Of a DNA stretch of 64,000 nt, positions 36,681 to 44,988 are shown in pieces (position 1 is the stretch's first letter; each line of letters opens with the position of its first letter). The position numbers and the translations under genes were made by a program. The stretch is from Streptomyces stelliscabiei (GTDB taxonomy: Bacteria; Actinomycetota; Actinomycetes; Streptomycetales; Streptomycetaceae), in contig NZ_JADBGF010000001.1 of NCBI RefSeq assembly GCF_014873495.1, positions 2,170,001 through 2,234,000 of the forward strand, given 5' to 3'. Under the pieces are notes generated by a model. The model made no database searches. It was given only the letters and a program-made list of their open reading frames with translations, and was not told the DNA's origin.

Positions 36681-37622
36681 ATGAGACGCCGTACCCCTCC
36701 GCCGCCCTCTCCCCTGCCGCAGCGCAACGGGGTGGACGCGGTGCGGGTGCGGTTGCCGGACGGTGACCAGTGGGCGACCGTACGGGATCATCTCGTGGCG
36801 CGCCTCTCGGCCGGGGCCGAGGTGATCGACGCGATGCTGGACGCGGGGTCGATCGTGGACGTCGCCGGGCGTCCGGTGCCGCGGGACATGGTGTACGTGC
36901 CGGGAATGTTCGTGTGGTTCCACCGGGAACTGCCCCACGAGGAGCGTGTGCCGTTCGAGATCGGCGTCCTGTACCGGGACGAACACGTGGTGGTGGCCGA
37001 CAAGCCGCACTTCCTCGCCACCACCCCGCGGGGCAGCCATGTGGCCGAGACGGCGCTGGCCCGGCTGCGCAGGGAGTTGGGCGTCCCGACGCTCGGCGCG
37101 GCGCACCGGCTGGACCGGCTCACCGCCGGGGTGGTGCTCTTCACGGTGCGGCCCACGGAACGCGGCGCGTATCAATCGCTGTTCCGGGACAGGAGGGTGA
37201 GGAAGGAGTACGAGGCGGTCGCACCGTACGACCCGGCGCTCGTCCTGCCCCGCACCGTGCGCAGCCGGATCGTCAAGGAGCGGGGGGTCATGGCGGCGTA
37301 CGAGATCGAGGGTGAGCCGAATGCCGTCAGCCGGGTCGAGTTGCTGGAGCGCCGGAACGGGCGTGCCCGGTACCGGCTGGTGCCGAGTACCGGGCAGACC
37401 CATCAACTGCGGGTGCACATGAGCGCGTTGGGGGTGCCGATCCTCGGCGATCCCCTCTATCCGGTGGTCGCCCCACCCGTACCGACCGGCGACTTCCGGC
37501 GACCGCTCCAACTGCTGGCGCGGAGCTTGGAGTTCACCGACCCGGTCACCGGGTGCGAGCACCGGTTCGTCAGCCCGCGCGTGCTGCAGGCCTGGTCCTC
37601 CTACGAGGCATGGGCCACGTAG
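36681..37622 (+). CDS. RluA-family pseudouridine synthase
   Basis: 313 residues. The catalytic domain has GAAHRLDRLTAGVVLFT (catalytic Asp), YRLVPSTGQTHQLRVHMSALGVPILGDPLY in successive motifs, and RKEYEAVAPYD. It converts uridine to pseudouridine in 23S rRNA or tRNA; the target base is not evident. The ATG at 36681 has TATCCT about 9 bases upstream, a -10 element placed so that the transcript may be leaderless. It starts 45 bp after the terpene-synthase-like gene. Confidence 0.92.
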   Translation: MRRRTPPPPSPLPQRNGVDAVRVRLPDGDQWATVRDHLVARLSAGAEVIDAMLDAGSIVDVAGRPVPRDMVYVPGMFVWFHRELPHEERVPFEIGVLYRDEHVVVADKPHFLATTPRGSHVAETALARLRRELGVPTLGAAHRLDRLTAGVVLFTVRPTERGAYQSLFRDRRVRKEYEAVAPYDPALVLPRTVRSRIVKERGVMAAYEIEGEPNAVSRVELLERRNGRARYRLVPSTGQTHQLRVHMSALGVPILGDPLYPVVAPPVPTGDFRRPLQLLARSLEFTDPVTGCEHRFVSPRVLQAWSSYEAWAT

Positions 37623-37640
37623 ACCGGGTGTCCCCTCGGC

Positions 37641-39116
37641 TCAGTTTCCTGCGAACCAGCGCAGGACACGACGGAGCAGGCCTGGCCTACGGGCCGGTTC
37701 GTTCTGTGGCACGGAGTCGACTGCCGGGGCCGCGGTGTCGGGCGAGACGGCCTCCGCCTGCTGCCGCGGGGCATCCCTCCGCTGCTGCGGTGGCTTCGGA
37801 GGCACCGGATTGACGGCCGGCCTCTGCATGACGTCCTGCGGGGGCCGCGGCGCGAATGTCACCGGCAACTCCACCAGGTGGCGGTTGGAGATGGACTCCC
37901 GCCACCGCAACTCGTGCTCCGGGCAGGCGAGCTGGACGTCCGGGACCCGTGTGAGCAACGCGTCGACGCCGACGTCGGCGATGGCGCGGCCGATGTCCTG
38001 GCCCGGGCACTCATGGGGGCCGCCGCTGAAGGCGAGGTGCGAGCGGTTGCCCTGCATGTTGGCCTTGAGGTCGGGACGGACGCGGGGGTCGACGTTGCCC
38101 GGTGCGATGCCGAGGAGGAGTCCGTCGCCCTTGCGGATGCGCTGACCACCCAGCTCGGTCTCCTGCTTGGCGAAGTAGGCGAAGACGGTGCTGAACGGCG
38201 GTTCGTCCCACAGGGACTGCTCGACCGCCTCGGGCACGGTCATCTGACCGCCCTTCAGCTGCGCGCGGAAGCCGGGGTCGGTGAGCACCACGCGCAGCAC
38301 GTTGGCGAGGAGGTTGGCGGTGGCCTCGTAGGCGGCGAGGAGCACCACGCGCAGGTGTTCCCTGACCTCGTCGTCGCTGAGCCCTGCCGGGTGGGTGATG
38401 AGGTGGCTGGTGAAGTCCTCCTGCGGTTGGGCACGGCGGCGGGCGGTGAGCCGGTCGAGGGCGTCCATGACATAGGCGTGGCTGACGAGCGCGGTCTCGC
38501 TGCCCTTCAGGCAGTCACGGGCGGCATGCACCATCCGGTCGTCGTACTCGTCGGGCATGCCGAGGATCTCGCACATCACCGCCATCGGCAGGTGCTCGGC
38601 GAACTGACCGACCAGGTCGGCCCTGCCGTCCTCGCAGAACTTGTTGACGAGGTGCTGGGTCGCACGGTTGATGTAACGGCGGATGCCCCGGTGGTCGATG
38701 GTCGACATGGCGCCGGTGACCGCGCCGCGCAGCCGCAGATGCTCGTCGCCCTCGGCGTGGGCGCAGATGGGCTGCCAGGCGAAGTGCGGCATGAGCGGGT
38801 GGTCCGGCTTGATCGTGCCCTCCCGCATGGGAGCCCACAGCCTGTTGTCCTTGCAGAAGTGCGACGGTGTACTCACCATGTGCATGTTCTCCCCATGCCC
38901 GAGCACCACCCAGATCGGTACATCGTCATGGAGAAGGGCCGGCGCAACCGAGCCGTGCTCCGCCCGGAGCTTCTCGTACACGGCTCCCAGGTCCTCCGCC
39001 TCGGGACCGTACAGGCGGCGGAGTCCGCCGGGGCCCATGCCGTGGGCGGGGCAACCGGGGGGCGGCCCGAGCGTGGGGTCGTCCGTGCCGGTCAGGGAGT
39101 TTGATTCAGGCGTCAC
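37641..39116 (-). CDS. rarE: conservon cytochrome P450 lacking the ExxR motif
   Basis: 491 residues from a GTG at 39116 with GGAG nine bases upstream. The heme loop FSGGPHECPGQDIG with C370 is intact. The K-helix normally reading E-x-x-R is QSLW (300-303), so both invariant residues are lost. The I-helix is AAYEAT (261-266), with the usual Gly replaced by Ala. CYP157 enzymes are a known precedent for loss of ExxR. After the P450 fold a tail of ~75 residues rich in Pro, Gln and Ala ends in a basic amphipathic RRPGLLRRVLRWFAGN, which could touch the membrane. It is the last gene of the rar conservon; the substrate is unknown. Confidence 0.92.
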   Translation of the reverse strand: MTPESNSLTGTDDPTLGPPPGCPAHGMGPGGLRRLYGPEAEDLGAVYEKLRAEHGSVAPALLHDDVPIWVVLGHGENMHMVSTPSHFCKDNRLWAPMREGTIKPDHPLMPHFAWQPICAHAEGDEHLRLRGAVTGAMSTIDHRGIRRYINRATQHLVNKFCEDGRADLVGQFAEHLPMAVMCEILGMPDEYDDRMVHAARDCLKGSETALVSHAYVMDALDRLTARRRAQPQEDFTSHLITHPAGLSDDEVREHLRVVLLAAYEATANLLANVLRVVLTDPGFRAQLKGGQMTVPEAVEQSLWDEPPFSTVFAYFAKQETELGGQRIRKGDGLLLGIAPGNVDPRVRPDLKANMQGNRSHLAFSGGPHECPGQDIGRAIADVGVDALLTRVPDVQLACPEHELRWRESISNRHLVELPVTFAPRPPQDVMQRPAVNPVPPKPPQQRRDAPRQQAEAVSPDTAAPAVDSVPQNEPARRPGLLRRVLRWFAGN

Positions 39117-39218
39117 GGTGATCGCTCCGAACTGAGGTGGATCCGGTGTCTGTGTCTGTGTCTGGAAGGTCACTGGGGACGTAAGGGTCGTACGGGGCGT
39201 GCACGGCACGCGCGCGGG

Positions 39219-39884
39219 TCATGCCGACGCCGCCCCCGGCGCCGCCCCCGGCGTCGTACCCGATGCCGCCGACGCCCCCGACATCGCCAGGGAGTGCAGG
39301 AAGGTCATGAGGGTCATCAGGACGTCCCGGCTGGACGCCCGGCGGCGTGCGTCGCAGCGGACGATCGGGATCTCCCGGGCCAGGTCGAGGGCCTGGCGCA
39401 GTTCGTCGACGGCGTAGCGGGGTCCGTCCGGGAAGTCGTTGACCGCCACGACGAAGGGCACACCGCGTTCCTCCAGGCGGTCCATGACGTCGAAGCTGAC
39501 CTCCAGCCGGCGGGTGTCGACCAGGACGACCGCGCCCAGAGCGCCCTCGAACAGGCCGTTCCACAGGAACCAGAAGCGCTCCTGGCCGGGGGTGCCGAAC
39601 AGATAGAGCACCAGCTCGTCGGTGATGCTGATGCGGCCGAAGTCCATGGCCACGGTGGTGGCCGTCTTGGACTTGGAGCCGAAGTTGTCGTCGACCCCGA
39701 TACCGGCCTGCGTCATGGTCTCCTCGGTCGTCAGCGGCCTGATCTCGCTGACGGACCCCACCATGGTCGTCTTGCCGACACCGAAACCGCCCACGATCAC
39801 GATCTTCGCCGCGGCCTGCGCGGTGAGCGGCAGATGGTCCTCGGTCCGTGGACCCGTGATGGTGTCAGAGCTTTTGAAGTCCAT
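39219..39884 (-). CDS. rarD: conservon small GTPase (CvnD/RarD)
   Basis: 221 residues. G1 GGFGVGKTT (~32-40), G3 region YLFGTPGQERFWFLW and G4-like NDFPD place it in the MglA-like/ATP-GTP-binding group used by conservons. The C-terminus ends in an Ala/Gly/Pro-rich stretch (GASAASGTTPGAAPG). It overlaps rarC by 20 bases. In the conservon model the GTPase cycles under control of the kinase-like RarA, RarB and RarC at the membrane. Confidence 0.95.
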   Translation of the reverse strand: MDFKSSDTITGPRTEDHLPLTAQAAAKIVIVGGFGVGKTTMVGSVSEIRPLTTEETMTQAGIGVDDNFGSKSKTATTVAMDFGRISITDELVLYLFGTPGQERFWFLWNGLFEGALGAVVLVDTRRLEVSFDVMDRLEERGVPFVVAVNDFPDGPRYAVDELRQALDLAREIPIVRCDARRRASSRDVLMTLMTFLHSLAMSGASAASGTTPGAAPGAASA

Positions 39885-40281
39885 GCATCACCGCTTCGAG
39901 GAGGGAACGGTCCGCCCGCGCCTGCCGGACGACCGGTGCGCGTGCCTGTACCAGTTCGGCCGTCAGCAGCTCGGTGAGCAGGACGGTCACCACGCTGATC
40001 GGCAGGTTGAGGTAGGCCGAGATCTCGGCCACGGACAGGGGTGCCTGGCAGATCCGCAGCAGCGCGGACTGCTCCGGAGCCGCGGACGGCGGCGGATCGG
40101 CGCGCGCCACGATCAACGTGACGAGGTCGATCGGGGCTCGCTCGCCGTCCTCGCCGGTGAGGATGTAGAGCCGCTCGGGTTGCCGGCGCTCCCCCGTTCC
40201 GCTCGTGGGAGCGTCCTCGGCCGGCGGCGGGGGGAGCGGTTCGTGCTGGGGCTGGCGCCGCTGGCGACGCGGAGGCGTCAT
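39865..40281 (-). CDS. rarC: conservon DUF742 protein (CvnC/RarC)
   Basis: 138 residues with a basic, Gln/Pro-rich start (RRQRRQPQHEPLPPPP) and a DUF742 winged-helix-like body (LCRICQAPLSVAEISAYLNLPISVV-type segment, ~70-110). It is encoded between rarB (4-base overlap) and rarD (20-base overlap), so all are translationally coupled. The role is that of an adaptor between the roadblock protein and the GTPase in the conservon complex. Confidence 0.94.
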   Translation of the reverse strand: MTPPRRQRRQPQHEPLPPPPAEDAPTSGTGERRQPERLYILTGEDGERAPIDLVTLIVARADPPPSAAPEQSALLRICQAPLSVAEISAYLNLPISVVTVLLTELLTAELVQARAPVVRQARADRSLLEAVMHGLQKL

Positions 40282-40685
40282 ACGGTGTGCCCGTTCCGCC
40301 GGGGCGGACTGGTGAGGTGGGAGCCGATGCGGTCGACGAGGTCGCGCATGCGGTTGCTCATCAGGCCGGGTTCGGCGACCTCGTTGGCGAGGACCGCGAG
40401 ATAGGCGTTGGAGCCGGCGGCCATCATGTAGAAGTAGCCGCCGTTGATCTCGATGATGACCATCCGCATGTGGCCGTCGCTCTGCGGGATCTCACCGGCC
40501 ATGGCACCGGCCAGGCTCTGCAGTCCCGCGCAGGCCGCGGCGACGCGGTCGGCGGCGTCCGGGTCGCCGCCGTGGCGGGCGATCCGCAGGCCGTCGGCGG
40601 AGAGCACGACGATCTGCTGGATGCCGGGCACGCCGTCGGCCAGATCCTTCAGCAGCCAGTCGAAATTGGCCCGTTGCTGGATCAC
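40278..40685 (-). CDS. rarB: conservon roadblock/LC7 protein (CvnB/RarB)
   Basis: 135 residues from a GTG at 40685 that overlaps the rarA stop (GTGA). The roadblock/LC7 fold is seen in NFDWLLKDLADGVPGIQQIVVLSADGLRIA and later VIIEINGGYFYMMAAG, here quoted only as landmarks. Such proteins act as GTPase-activating or scaffolding partners of MglA-type GTPases. It is the second gene of the rarA-B-C-D-E conservon. Confidence 0.94.
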   Translation of the reverse strand: MIQQRANFDWLLKDLADGVPGIQQIVVLSADGLRIARHGGDPDAADRVAAACAGLQSLAGAMAGEIPQSDGHMRMVIIEINGGYFYMMAAGSNAYLAVLANEVAEPGLMSNRMRDLVDRIGSHLTSPPRRNGHTV

Positions 40686-42316
40686 TTGAGGTCCCCCTCG
40701 TCGTCGGCCTCGGTGCGGGCCGGCTCGGTGTTCGCGATGAGTGCGGTGGACGCCGTCGGGTCGTCCGGGTTCCGAAACGCGTTCGGGTCGGGGTCGCCCT
40801 TGAGCCCGGCCATGAACGCCTCGACCCACATACCGGGCGGGGGCTGCTCCTTCTGCGGCGCGGACTCCTGCCACACGGGGGCGGCGGCCATGGCGGCCTC
40901 GGCGGCGGCCTCCGCGGCGGCGGCCTCGGCGTAGCGCTGGCTGAGCGGGATCTTGCTCCGGCTGCGGCGCTGCGGCAGGCCGTTGGCCGTCCACTCGGTG
41001 ACGACGGGGACGTCGTCCTCCCTGTCCTCGCCCATGTCCTCCGCGGAGCTCGGGATCCGCGGCCCGGTGGTCGGACGGCGGCGCTTGGCCTTGCGGTTGG
41101 GGCCCTCGACGCCGTCGATGTCCATGGTCGTCACGGCGCCGGCGCCGATGCCGTGGGCGAGGCCGGGGGCGGGCTCCTCGGTGAGCAGGTCGCGCGGTAC
41201 GACGACGACGGCGCGGACGCCGCCGTAGGCGGAGGACCGCAGCGAGATCTGCATGTTGTACATGGTCGACAGCCGGCCCACGACGGCGAGGCCGAGGCGC
41301 GGGGTGTCGCCCATCTCCTGCATGTCGACGCCCTGCTGGGCCTTGGCGAGCATGTCCTCGACCTTGGCGCGGGTCTCCTCGCTGAGGCTGATCCCGCCGT
41401 CCTCGATCTCGATGGCGATGCCGGTCTGCACCTCCACCGCGGTGACGTGCACCTTGGTGTGGGGCGGCGAGTAGCGGGTGGCGTTGTCGAGGAGTTCGGC
41501 GCAGGCGTGGATGACGGGCTCGACGCCGACGCCGTCGACGTTGACCTTGGCGATCGAGTCGAGCTCGATGCGGCGGTACTCCAGGATGCGGGACATGGCG
41601 CCGCGCAGCACGCTGTACAGCGGGACGGGCCGGGACCAGACGCGGCCGGGGCGGCCGCCGCCGAGGACGGCGATGGAGTCGGCGAGGCGGCCGATCAGGG
41701 CGGTGCCGTGGTCGATGCGCAGCAGGTCGTCGAAGACCTCGGGGTTGCGCCCGTGGTCCTCCTCCATCTCGCGGAGTTCGTTGTTCTGCTGGTGGACGAT
41801 GGCCTGGACGCGGCGGGCGATGCTGACGAAGGACCGCTGCGAGGAGTCGCGCAGTGCTTCCTCGCGGTCGACGATGGTCAGGAGGGTGCGCAGCAAGTCT
41901 CGCTGGGAGGCGGGAAGTTCGCGCCACTCGGTGTCACCGTCGACGACATGACGAATCACCTCTGAGGGGGATTCTCCGCCGCGCAGCCGGTACAGCGCGG
42001 CGGGCAGGATCTCCTTGCCCAACCGGGTGAATTCCTGGTCGTGGGCGGCGATGCGCTGTTCGAGCAGGACGGTCCGCCGCTGGTGTTCGGCGCCCAGTTC
42101 CCGGACCGTACGACGGCCGCCGCGCACCGCGAGGGCGGCGACCCCGATCAGCAGGAGCGTCGCGACGGCCCCGCACGAGCCGACGGCGAGCCGGACCGGC
42201 CCCGTCACCAGGGAGACGGTGGTTCCGGTCGCCGCGGCCATCAGTATCGCCGGTAGCGGCAGCAAGCGCGCGTAGGGAAGTTCACGGCCACCGGGAGGCG
42301 ATTGAACACTCACCAT
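40682..42316 (-). CDS. rarA: conservon sensor kinase-like protein (CvnA/RarA)
   Basis: 544 residues. Two membrane helices lie close to the N-terminus (~20-65), followed by a helical signalling region. A HATPase_c domain has the N box ELLDNATRYSPPHTKV, IEIEDGGISL and a GLAVVGRLS-type G2. There is no standard phospho-His box, as in other CvnA proteins. The C-terminal ~140 residues are acidic, Pro- and Ala-rich and probably disordered. In S. coelicolor and S. griseus this locus (rar/cvn9) affects aerial growth and antibiotic formation. Transcription of the whole set probably begins in the A/T-rich region 42317-42662. Confidence 0.95.
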   Translation of the reverse strand: MVSVQSPPGGRELPYARLLPLPAILMAAATGTTVSLVTGPVRLAVGSCGAVATLLLIGVAALAVRGGRRTVRELGAEHQRRTVLLEQRIAAHDQEFTRLGKEILPAALYRLRGGESPSEVIRHVVDGDTEWRELPASQRDLLRTLLTIVDREEALRDSSQRSFVSIARRVQAIVHQQNNELREMEEDHGRNPEVFDDLLRIDHGTALIGRLADSIAVLGGGRPGRVWSRPVPLYSVLRGAMSRILEYRRIELDSIAKVNVDGVGVEPVIHACAELLDNATRYSPPHTKVHVTAVEVQTGIAIEIEDGGISLSEETRAKVEDMLAKAQQGVDMQEMGDTPRLGLAVVGRLSTMYNMQISLRSSAYGGVRAVVVVPRDLLTEEPAPGLAHGIGAGAVTTMDIDGVEGPNRKAKRRRPTTGPRIPSSAEDMGEDREDDVPVVTEWTANGLPQRRSRSKIPLSQRYAEAAAAEAAAEAAMAAAPVWQESAPQKEQPPPGMWVEAFMAGLKGDPDPNAFRNPDDPTASTALIANTEPARTEADDEGDLK

Positions 42317-42662
42317 GTATGCCCTCTAAAGACGGTTCGGCTGATGGTCGGGTGACTTGCGGGGAGTTGCCGGAGGTTGCTCGGGTTCATCCGCGAGTCA
42401 AACTGGATCTTCGGTATTTTTTGGAACAAGCGCCCGAATACATCTCAACTCGGTGCGCTGCGGGCGAGCTTAGTCCGACCGGATCATCGCTGTGTCATAT
42501 TCAGCAACCGCCTGAAATCACCCTCGCGACAGGAGTACGCTCTGGTCATTTACACGCTGGGGCATCGTTCGCACACAAGGCGTGACGAGGCACGGGCGTA
42601 CGAAAAGAGCCTCTTGACAGGGTGAATCGGTGGCGGAGAGCAGCGCGCCGGGGCGCCCTCCC
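42317..42662. promoter_or_regulatory. A/T-rich upstream region of the rar conservon
   Basis: 346 bp between rarA and the tetR stop with no gene. The stretch 42405-42545 has the lowest G+C in the neighbourhood (for example CGGTATTTTTTGGAACAAG) and is where I would place the rar promoter. A TTGACA at about 42614 points along the plus strand, away from rarA. No terminator with a T-run was found. Confidence 0.5.
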
Positions 42663-43298
42663 TCAGACGCCGACGATGCGCAGCGCGGCGTCCGCCGTTG
42701 CCTCGGCAAAGGCGGAGACGGGGCGGTCCGGATCGGAGCGATGGACGAGGATGACACCCTCGATCAGCCCGAAGACCAGATCCGTACGCAGATCCAGCTC
42801 ACTCTTGGCGAGCGATCCGCCCGCGGCCGTCGTCGCGATCAACTGCCGGTAGGCGTCCTTGAGTTCGGCACGCACGGCGTGGAACCCGGCGAACCGCTCG
42901 GCGCGGACCTCCGGCAGGAGGTACAGACCGCCGAGGTTGTGCGTGCCACCGCACAGGAGGGCGACGTCGGCCCGACACAGCTCCCGGAGCCGGTCCTCGG
43001 CACGGTCGCCGTCCCGGGCGAGGAGTTGACGGGCGTACGCGAGCGACGGGGTGACGGTGGACTCCAGCAGCTCGGCGAGCAGTTCCTCCTTGCCGGAGAC
43101 GTAGTGGTACATGGACGCCTGCCGCATCCCGGCCCGCTCGGCGACGGCCCGGGTGGTGGTGGCCGCGTAGCCCCGTGTCGTGAACAACTCGGCGGCGGCC
43201 ACGAGCAGTTCGTCGCGGGGCGACAGCCCGCTCGCCGGGCGCCCGTCGGCCCGGGGCCTGCCGACCCGCCGCCCACCGGTGCCGCCCGCGCTTCCCAT
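42663..43298 (-). CDS. TetR-family regulator of the DUF1989/carboxylase operon
   Basis: 211 residues from the ATG at 43298. The N-terminal arm is basic and Gly-rich (GGRRVGRPRADGRP). The HTH lies at ~30-75, in AAELFTTRGYAATTTRAVAERAG followed by MRQASMYHYVSGKEELL, quoted in two parts. The C-terminal ligand domain is unassigned. It diverges from the first DUF1989 gene, and a 10-bp-arm palindrome lies between them. A second copy of that palindrome is at 33463-33486. It is probably an autoregulated repressor that responds to guanidine or a pathway product. Confidence 0.9.
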   Translation of the reverse strand: MGSAGGTGGRRVGRPRADGRPASGLSPRDELLVAAAELFTTRGYAATTTRAVAERAGMRQASMYHYVSGKEELLAELLESTVTPSLAYARQLLARDGDRAEDRLRELCRADVALLCGGTHNLGGLYLLPEVRAERFAGFHAVRAELKDAYRQLIATTAAGGSLAKSELDLRTDLVFGLIEGVILVHRSDPDRPVSAFAEATADAALRIVGV

Positions 43299-43441
43299 GC
43301 GTGCGATCCTCGCACACGGCACCCGCGCGATCCCGACGACCGGTCGCACGGTTCCCGGACCCGCCGGCGAGGCAGACCTTCGTGAGGGCTCGGTAACCGC
43401 ACCGCAACACACGGGACATGGGCGCGACCCGCCGGGCCCCT

Positions 43442-43465
43442 AATTTCTGTCGCACGACAGAAATA
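43442..43465. promoter_or_regulatory. TetR-type palindrome between tetR and the operon (site 2)
   Basis: ATTTCTGTCG-CA-CGACAGAAAT is a perfect 10-bp-arm inverted repeat at 43443-43464. It lies 24 bp upstream of the first DUF1989 ATG (43490) and 144 bp from the tetR start. Size and symmetry fit a TetR dimer site. It shares the flank CCCCTAATTTCTGTCG with site 1 at 33463. Confidence 0.88.
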
Positions 43466-43489
43466 CACGCCGCACCCGGAGGTCCCACG

Positions 43490-44314
43490 ATGGCGACATC
43501 GACGACGTACGGAGCACGCGACCACGCCCGCGCGCAGGAGGGCGCCCGGGCCGAGGCGATGCCCGTGGTGCCCGCCGGTCACTGGCCGGCCCCGCCCGTC
43601 GAGGCGGAACGGCTGGTGTGGGCGGAGACGGTGGGGGGCGGCAACTACACCCACAGAGTGCTCGCCCGGGGCACCGAGATCCGCCTCACCGACGTACACG
43701 GCGACGCGTGCGCACATCTGCTCCTGCACCACGCCGACCGCCCCTGGGAGCGGCTCAACGTCGCCGACACCGTCAAGGTCCAGTGGAACGCCTACCTGGG
43801 CGAGGGCGTCCTGCTCCTGTCCGACCAGGGCCGCGTCCTCGCCTCGGTCGTCGCGGACACCTCGGGCCGCCACGACGCGCTCTGCGGCACCAGCACCCTC
43901 GTACGCAACACCGAGCGGTACGGGGACGGCACCCCGCAGTCCCCCTCCCCCGCCGGACGCGAACTGTTCAAGCTGGCCGCCGCCAAGAACGGTCTCGAAC
44001 CCCGGGACCTGCCGCCCTCGCTCTCCTTCTTCCAGGGCGTGGCGGTACGCGAGGACGGCACCCTCGACTTCACCGGCTCCGCCGGCCCCGGCGCCGCCGT
44101 GACCCTGCGCACCGAGCAGGACGTGACCGTGCTGATCGCCAACGTCCCGCACCCGGCCGACCCGCGCCCCGCGTACGTCAGCACCCCGCTGGAGGTGCTC
44201 GCCTGGCGCGCCGAGCCCACCCGCCCCGGCGACCCCCTGTGGGACGCCACCCCCGAGGGCCGCCGCGCCTTCCTGAACACCGCCGAGTTCCTCACCGCGA
44301 GGGGAATCGCATGA
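43490..44314 (+). CDS. DUF1989 protein, probable carboxyguanidine deiminase subunit (urea carboxylase-associated protein 2 type)
   Basis: 274 residues; CGGAGG precedes the ATG. The DUF1989 body runs from ~45, with IRLTDVHGDACAHLLLHH, WNAYLGEGVLLLSDQGRVL, DTSGRHDALCGTST (with His and Cys probably binding metal) and LSFFQGVAVREDGTLDF. Established work on guanidine-using bacteria shows that a pair of such proteins (CgdA/CgdB) deiminates carboxyguanidine to allophanate. The gene overlaps the next by four bases (ATGA), and the second DUF1989 protein completes the pair. Confidence 0.87.
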   Translation: MATSTTYGARDHARAQEGARAEAMPVVPAGHWPAPPVEAERLVWAETVGGGNYTHRVLARGTEIRLTDVHGDACAHLLLHHADRPWERLNVADTVKVQWNAYLGEGVLLLSDQGRVLASVVADTSGRHDALCGTSTLVRNTERYGDGTPQSPSPAGRELFKLAAAKNGLEPRDLPPSLSFFQGVAVREDGTLDFTGSAGPGAAVTLRTEQDVTVLIANVPHPADPRPAYVSTPLEVLAWRAEPTRPGDPLWDATPEGRRAFLNTAEFLTARGIA

Positions 44315-44988
44315 AGACCGCCGCGTCACCGCAGACCACGGCCACGGCATCAGCCACAGCCACAGCCACAGCACGGACCGCTGCTCCGGTGAAGACCGTC
44401 GTCCCGGCGAGGGCCGCCTGGTCCTCCGTCGTACGGGCCGGCCAGACCCTCACCCTCACCGATCTGCACGGCAACCAGGCCGTCGACTTCCTCGTGTACG
44501 ACGCCCACGACACGGCCGTGCGCTACAGCGCGCCCGACACGATCCACGCGCAGGGCGGCATCTTCCTCACCACCGGCAGCGTGCTCATGTCGAACGAGCA
44601 CACCCCGCTGATGACCGTGACCGCCGACGACGTGGGCCGCCACGACACGGTCGGCGGTGCCTGCTCCAAGGAATCGAACACCCTGCGGTACGGGCACCAC
44701 ACCTGGTCCCAGCACGCCTGCGTCGACAACTTCCTCGCCGAGGGCGCGAAACACGGCCTCGGCAAGCGCGACCTCGTGTCGAACATCAACTGGTACATGA
44801 ACGTGCCGGTCGAGCAGGACGGCACCCTCGGCATCGTCGACGGCATCTCCGCCCCCGGTCTGGCCCTGACCCTGCGCGCGGAGTGCGACGTACTCGTGCT
44901 GGTCTCCAACTGCCCCCAGATCAACAACCCCTGCAACGGCTTCGACCCGACGGCGGTACAGATGACGATCACCGAGGCCGGCACATGA
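44311..44988 (+). CDS. DUF1989 protein, probable carboxyguanidine deiminase subunit (urea carboxylase-associated protein 1 type)
   Basis: 225 residues, overlapping both neighbours by ATGA. An N-terminal Thr/Ala run (ATASATATATART) comes from a short GCCACA repeat and is probably unstructured. The DUF1989 core has LTDLHGNQAVDFLVYDAHD, IFLTTGSVLMSNEHTPLM, VGRHDTVGGACSKESNTLRYG with the Cys/His site, NINWYMNVPVEQDGTLGIVDG in its central part, and NCPQINNPCNGF. It is the more conserved half of the pair. Partner of the preceding gene product. Confidence 0.88.
   Translation: MKTAASPQTTATASATATATARTAAPVKTVVPARAAWSSVVRAGQTLTLTDLHGNQAVDFLVYDAHDTAVRYSAPDTIHAQGGIFLTTGSVLMSNEHTPLMTVTADDVGRHDTVGGACSKESNTLRYGHHTWSQHACVDNFLAEGAKHGLGKRDLVSNINWYMNVPVEQDGTLGIVDGISAPGLALTLRAECDVLVLVSNCPQINNPCNGFDPTAVQMTITEAGT

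Noticed and set aside
43299..43489. Guanidine (ykkC-type) riboswitch
   Set aside because: No conserved ykkC core pairs were recognised, and the space between palindrome and start is only ~25-50 bases; a covariance search would settle it.
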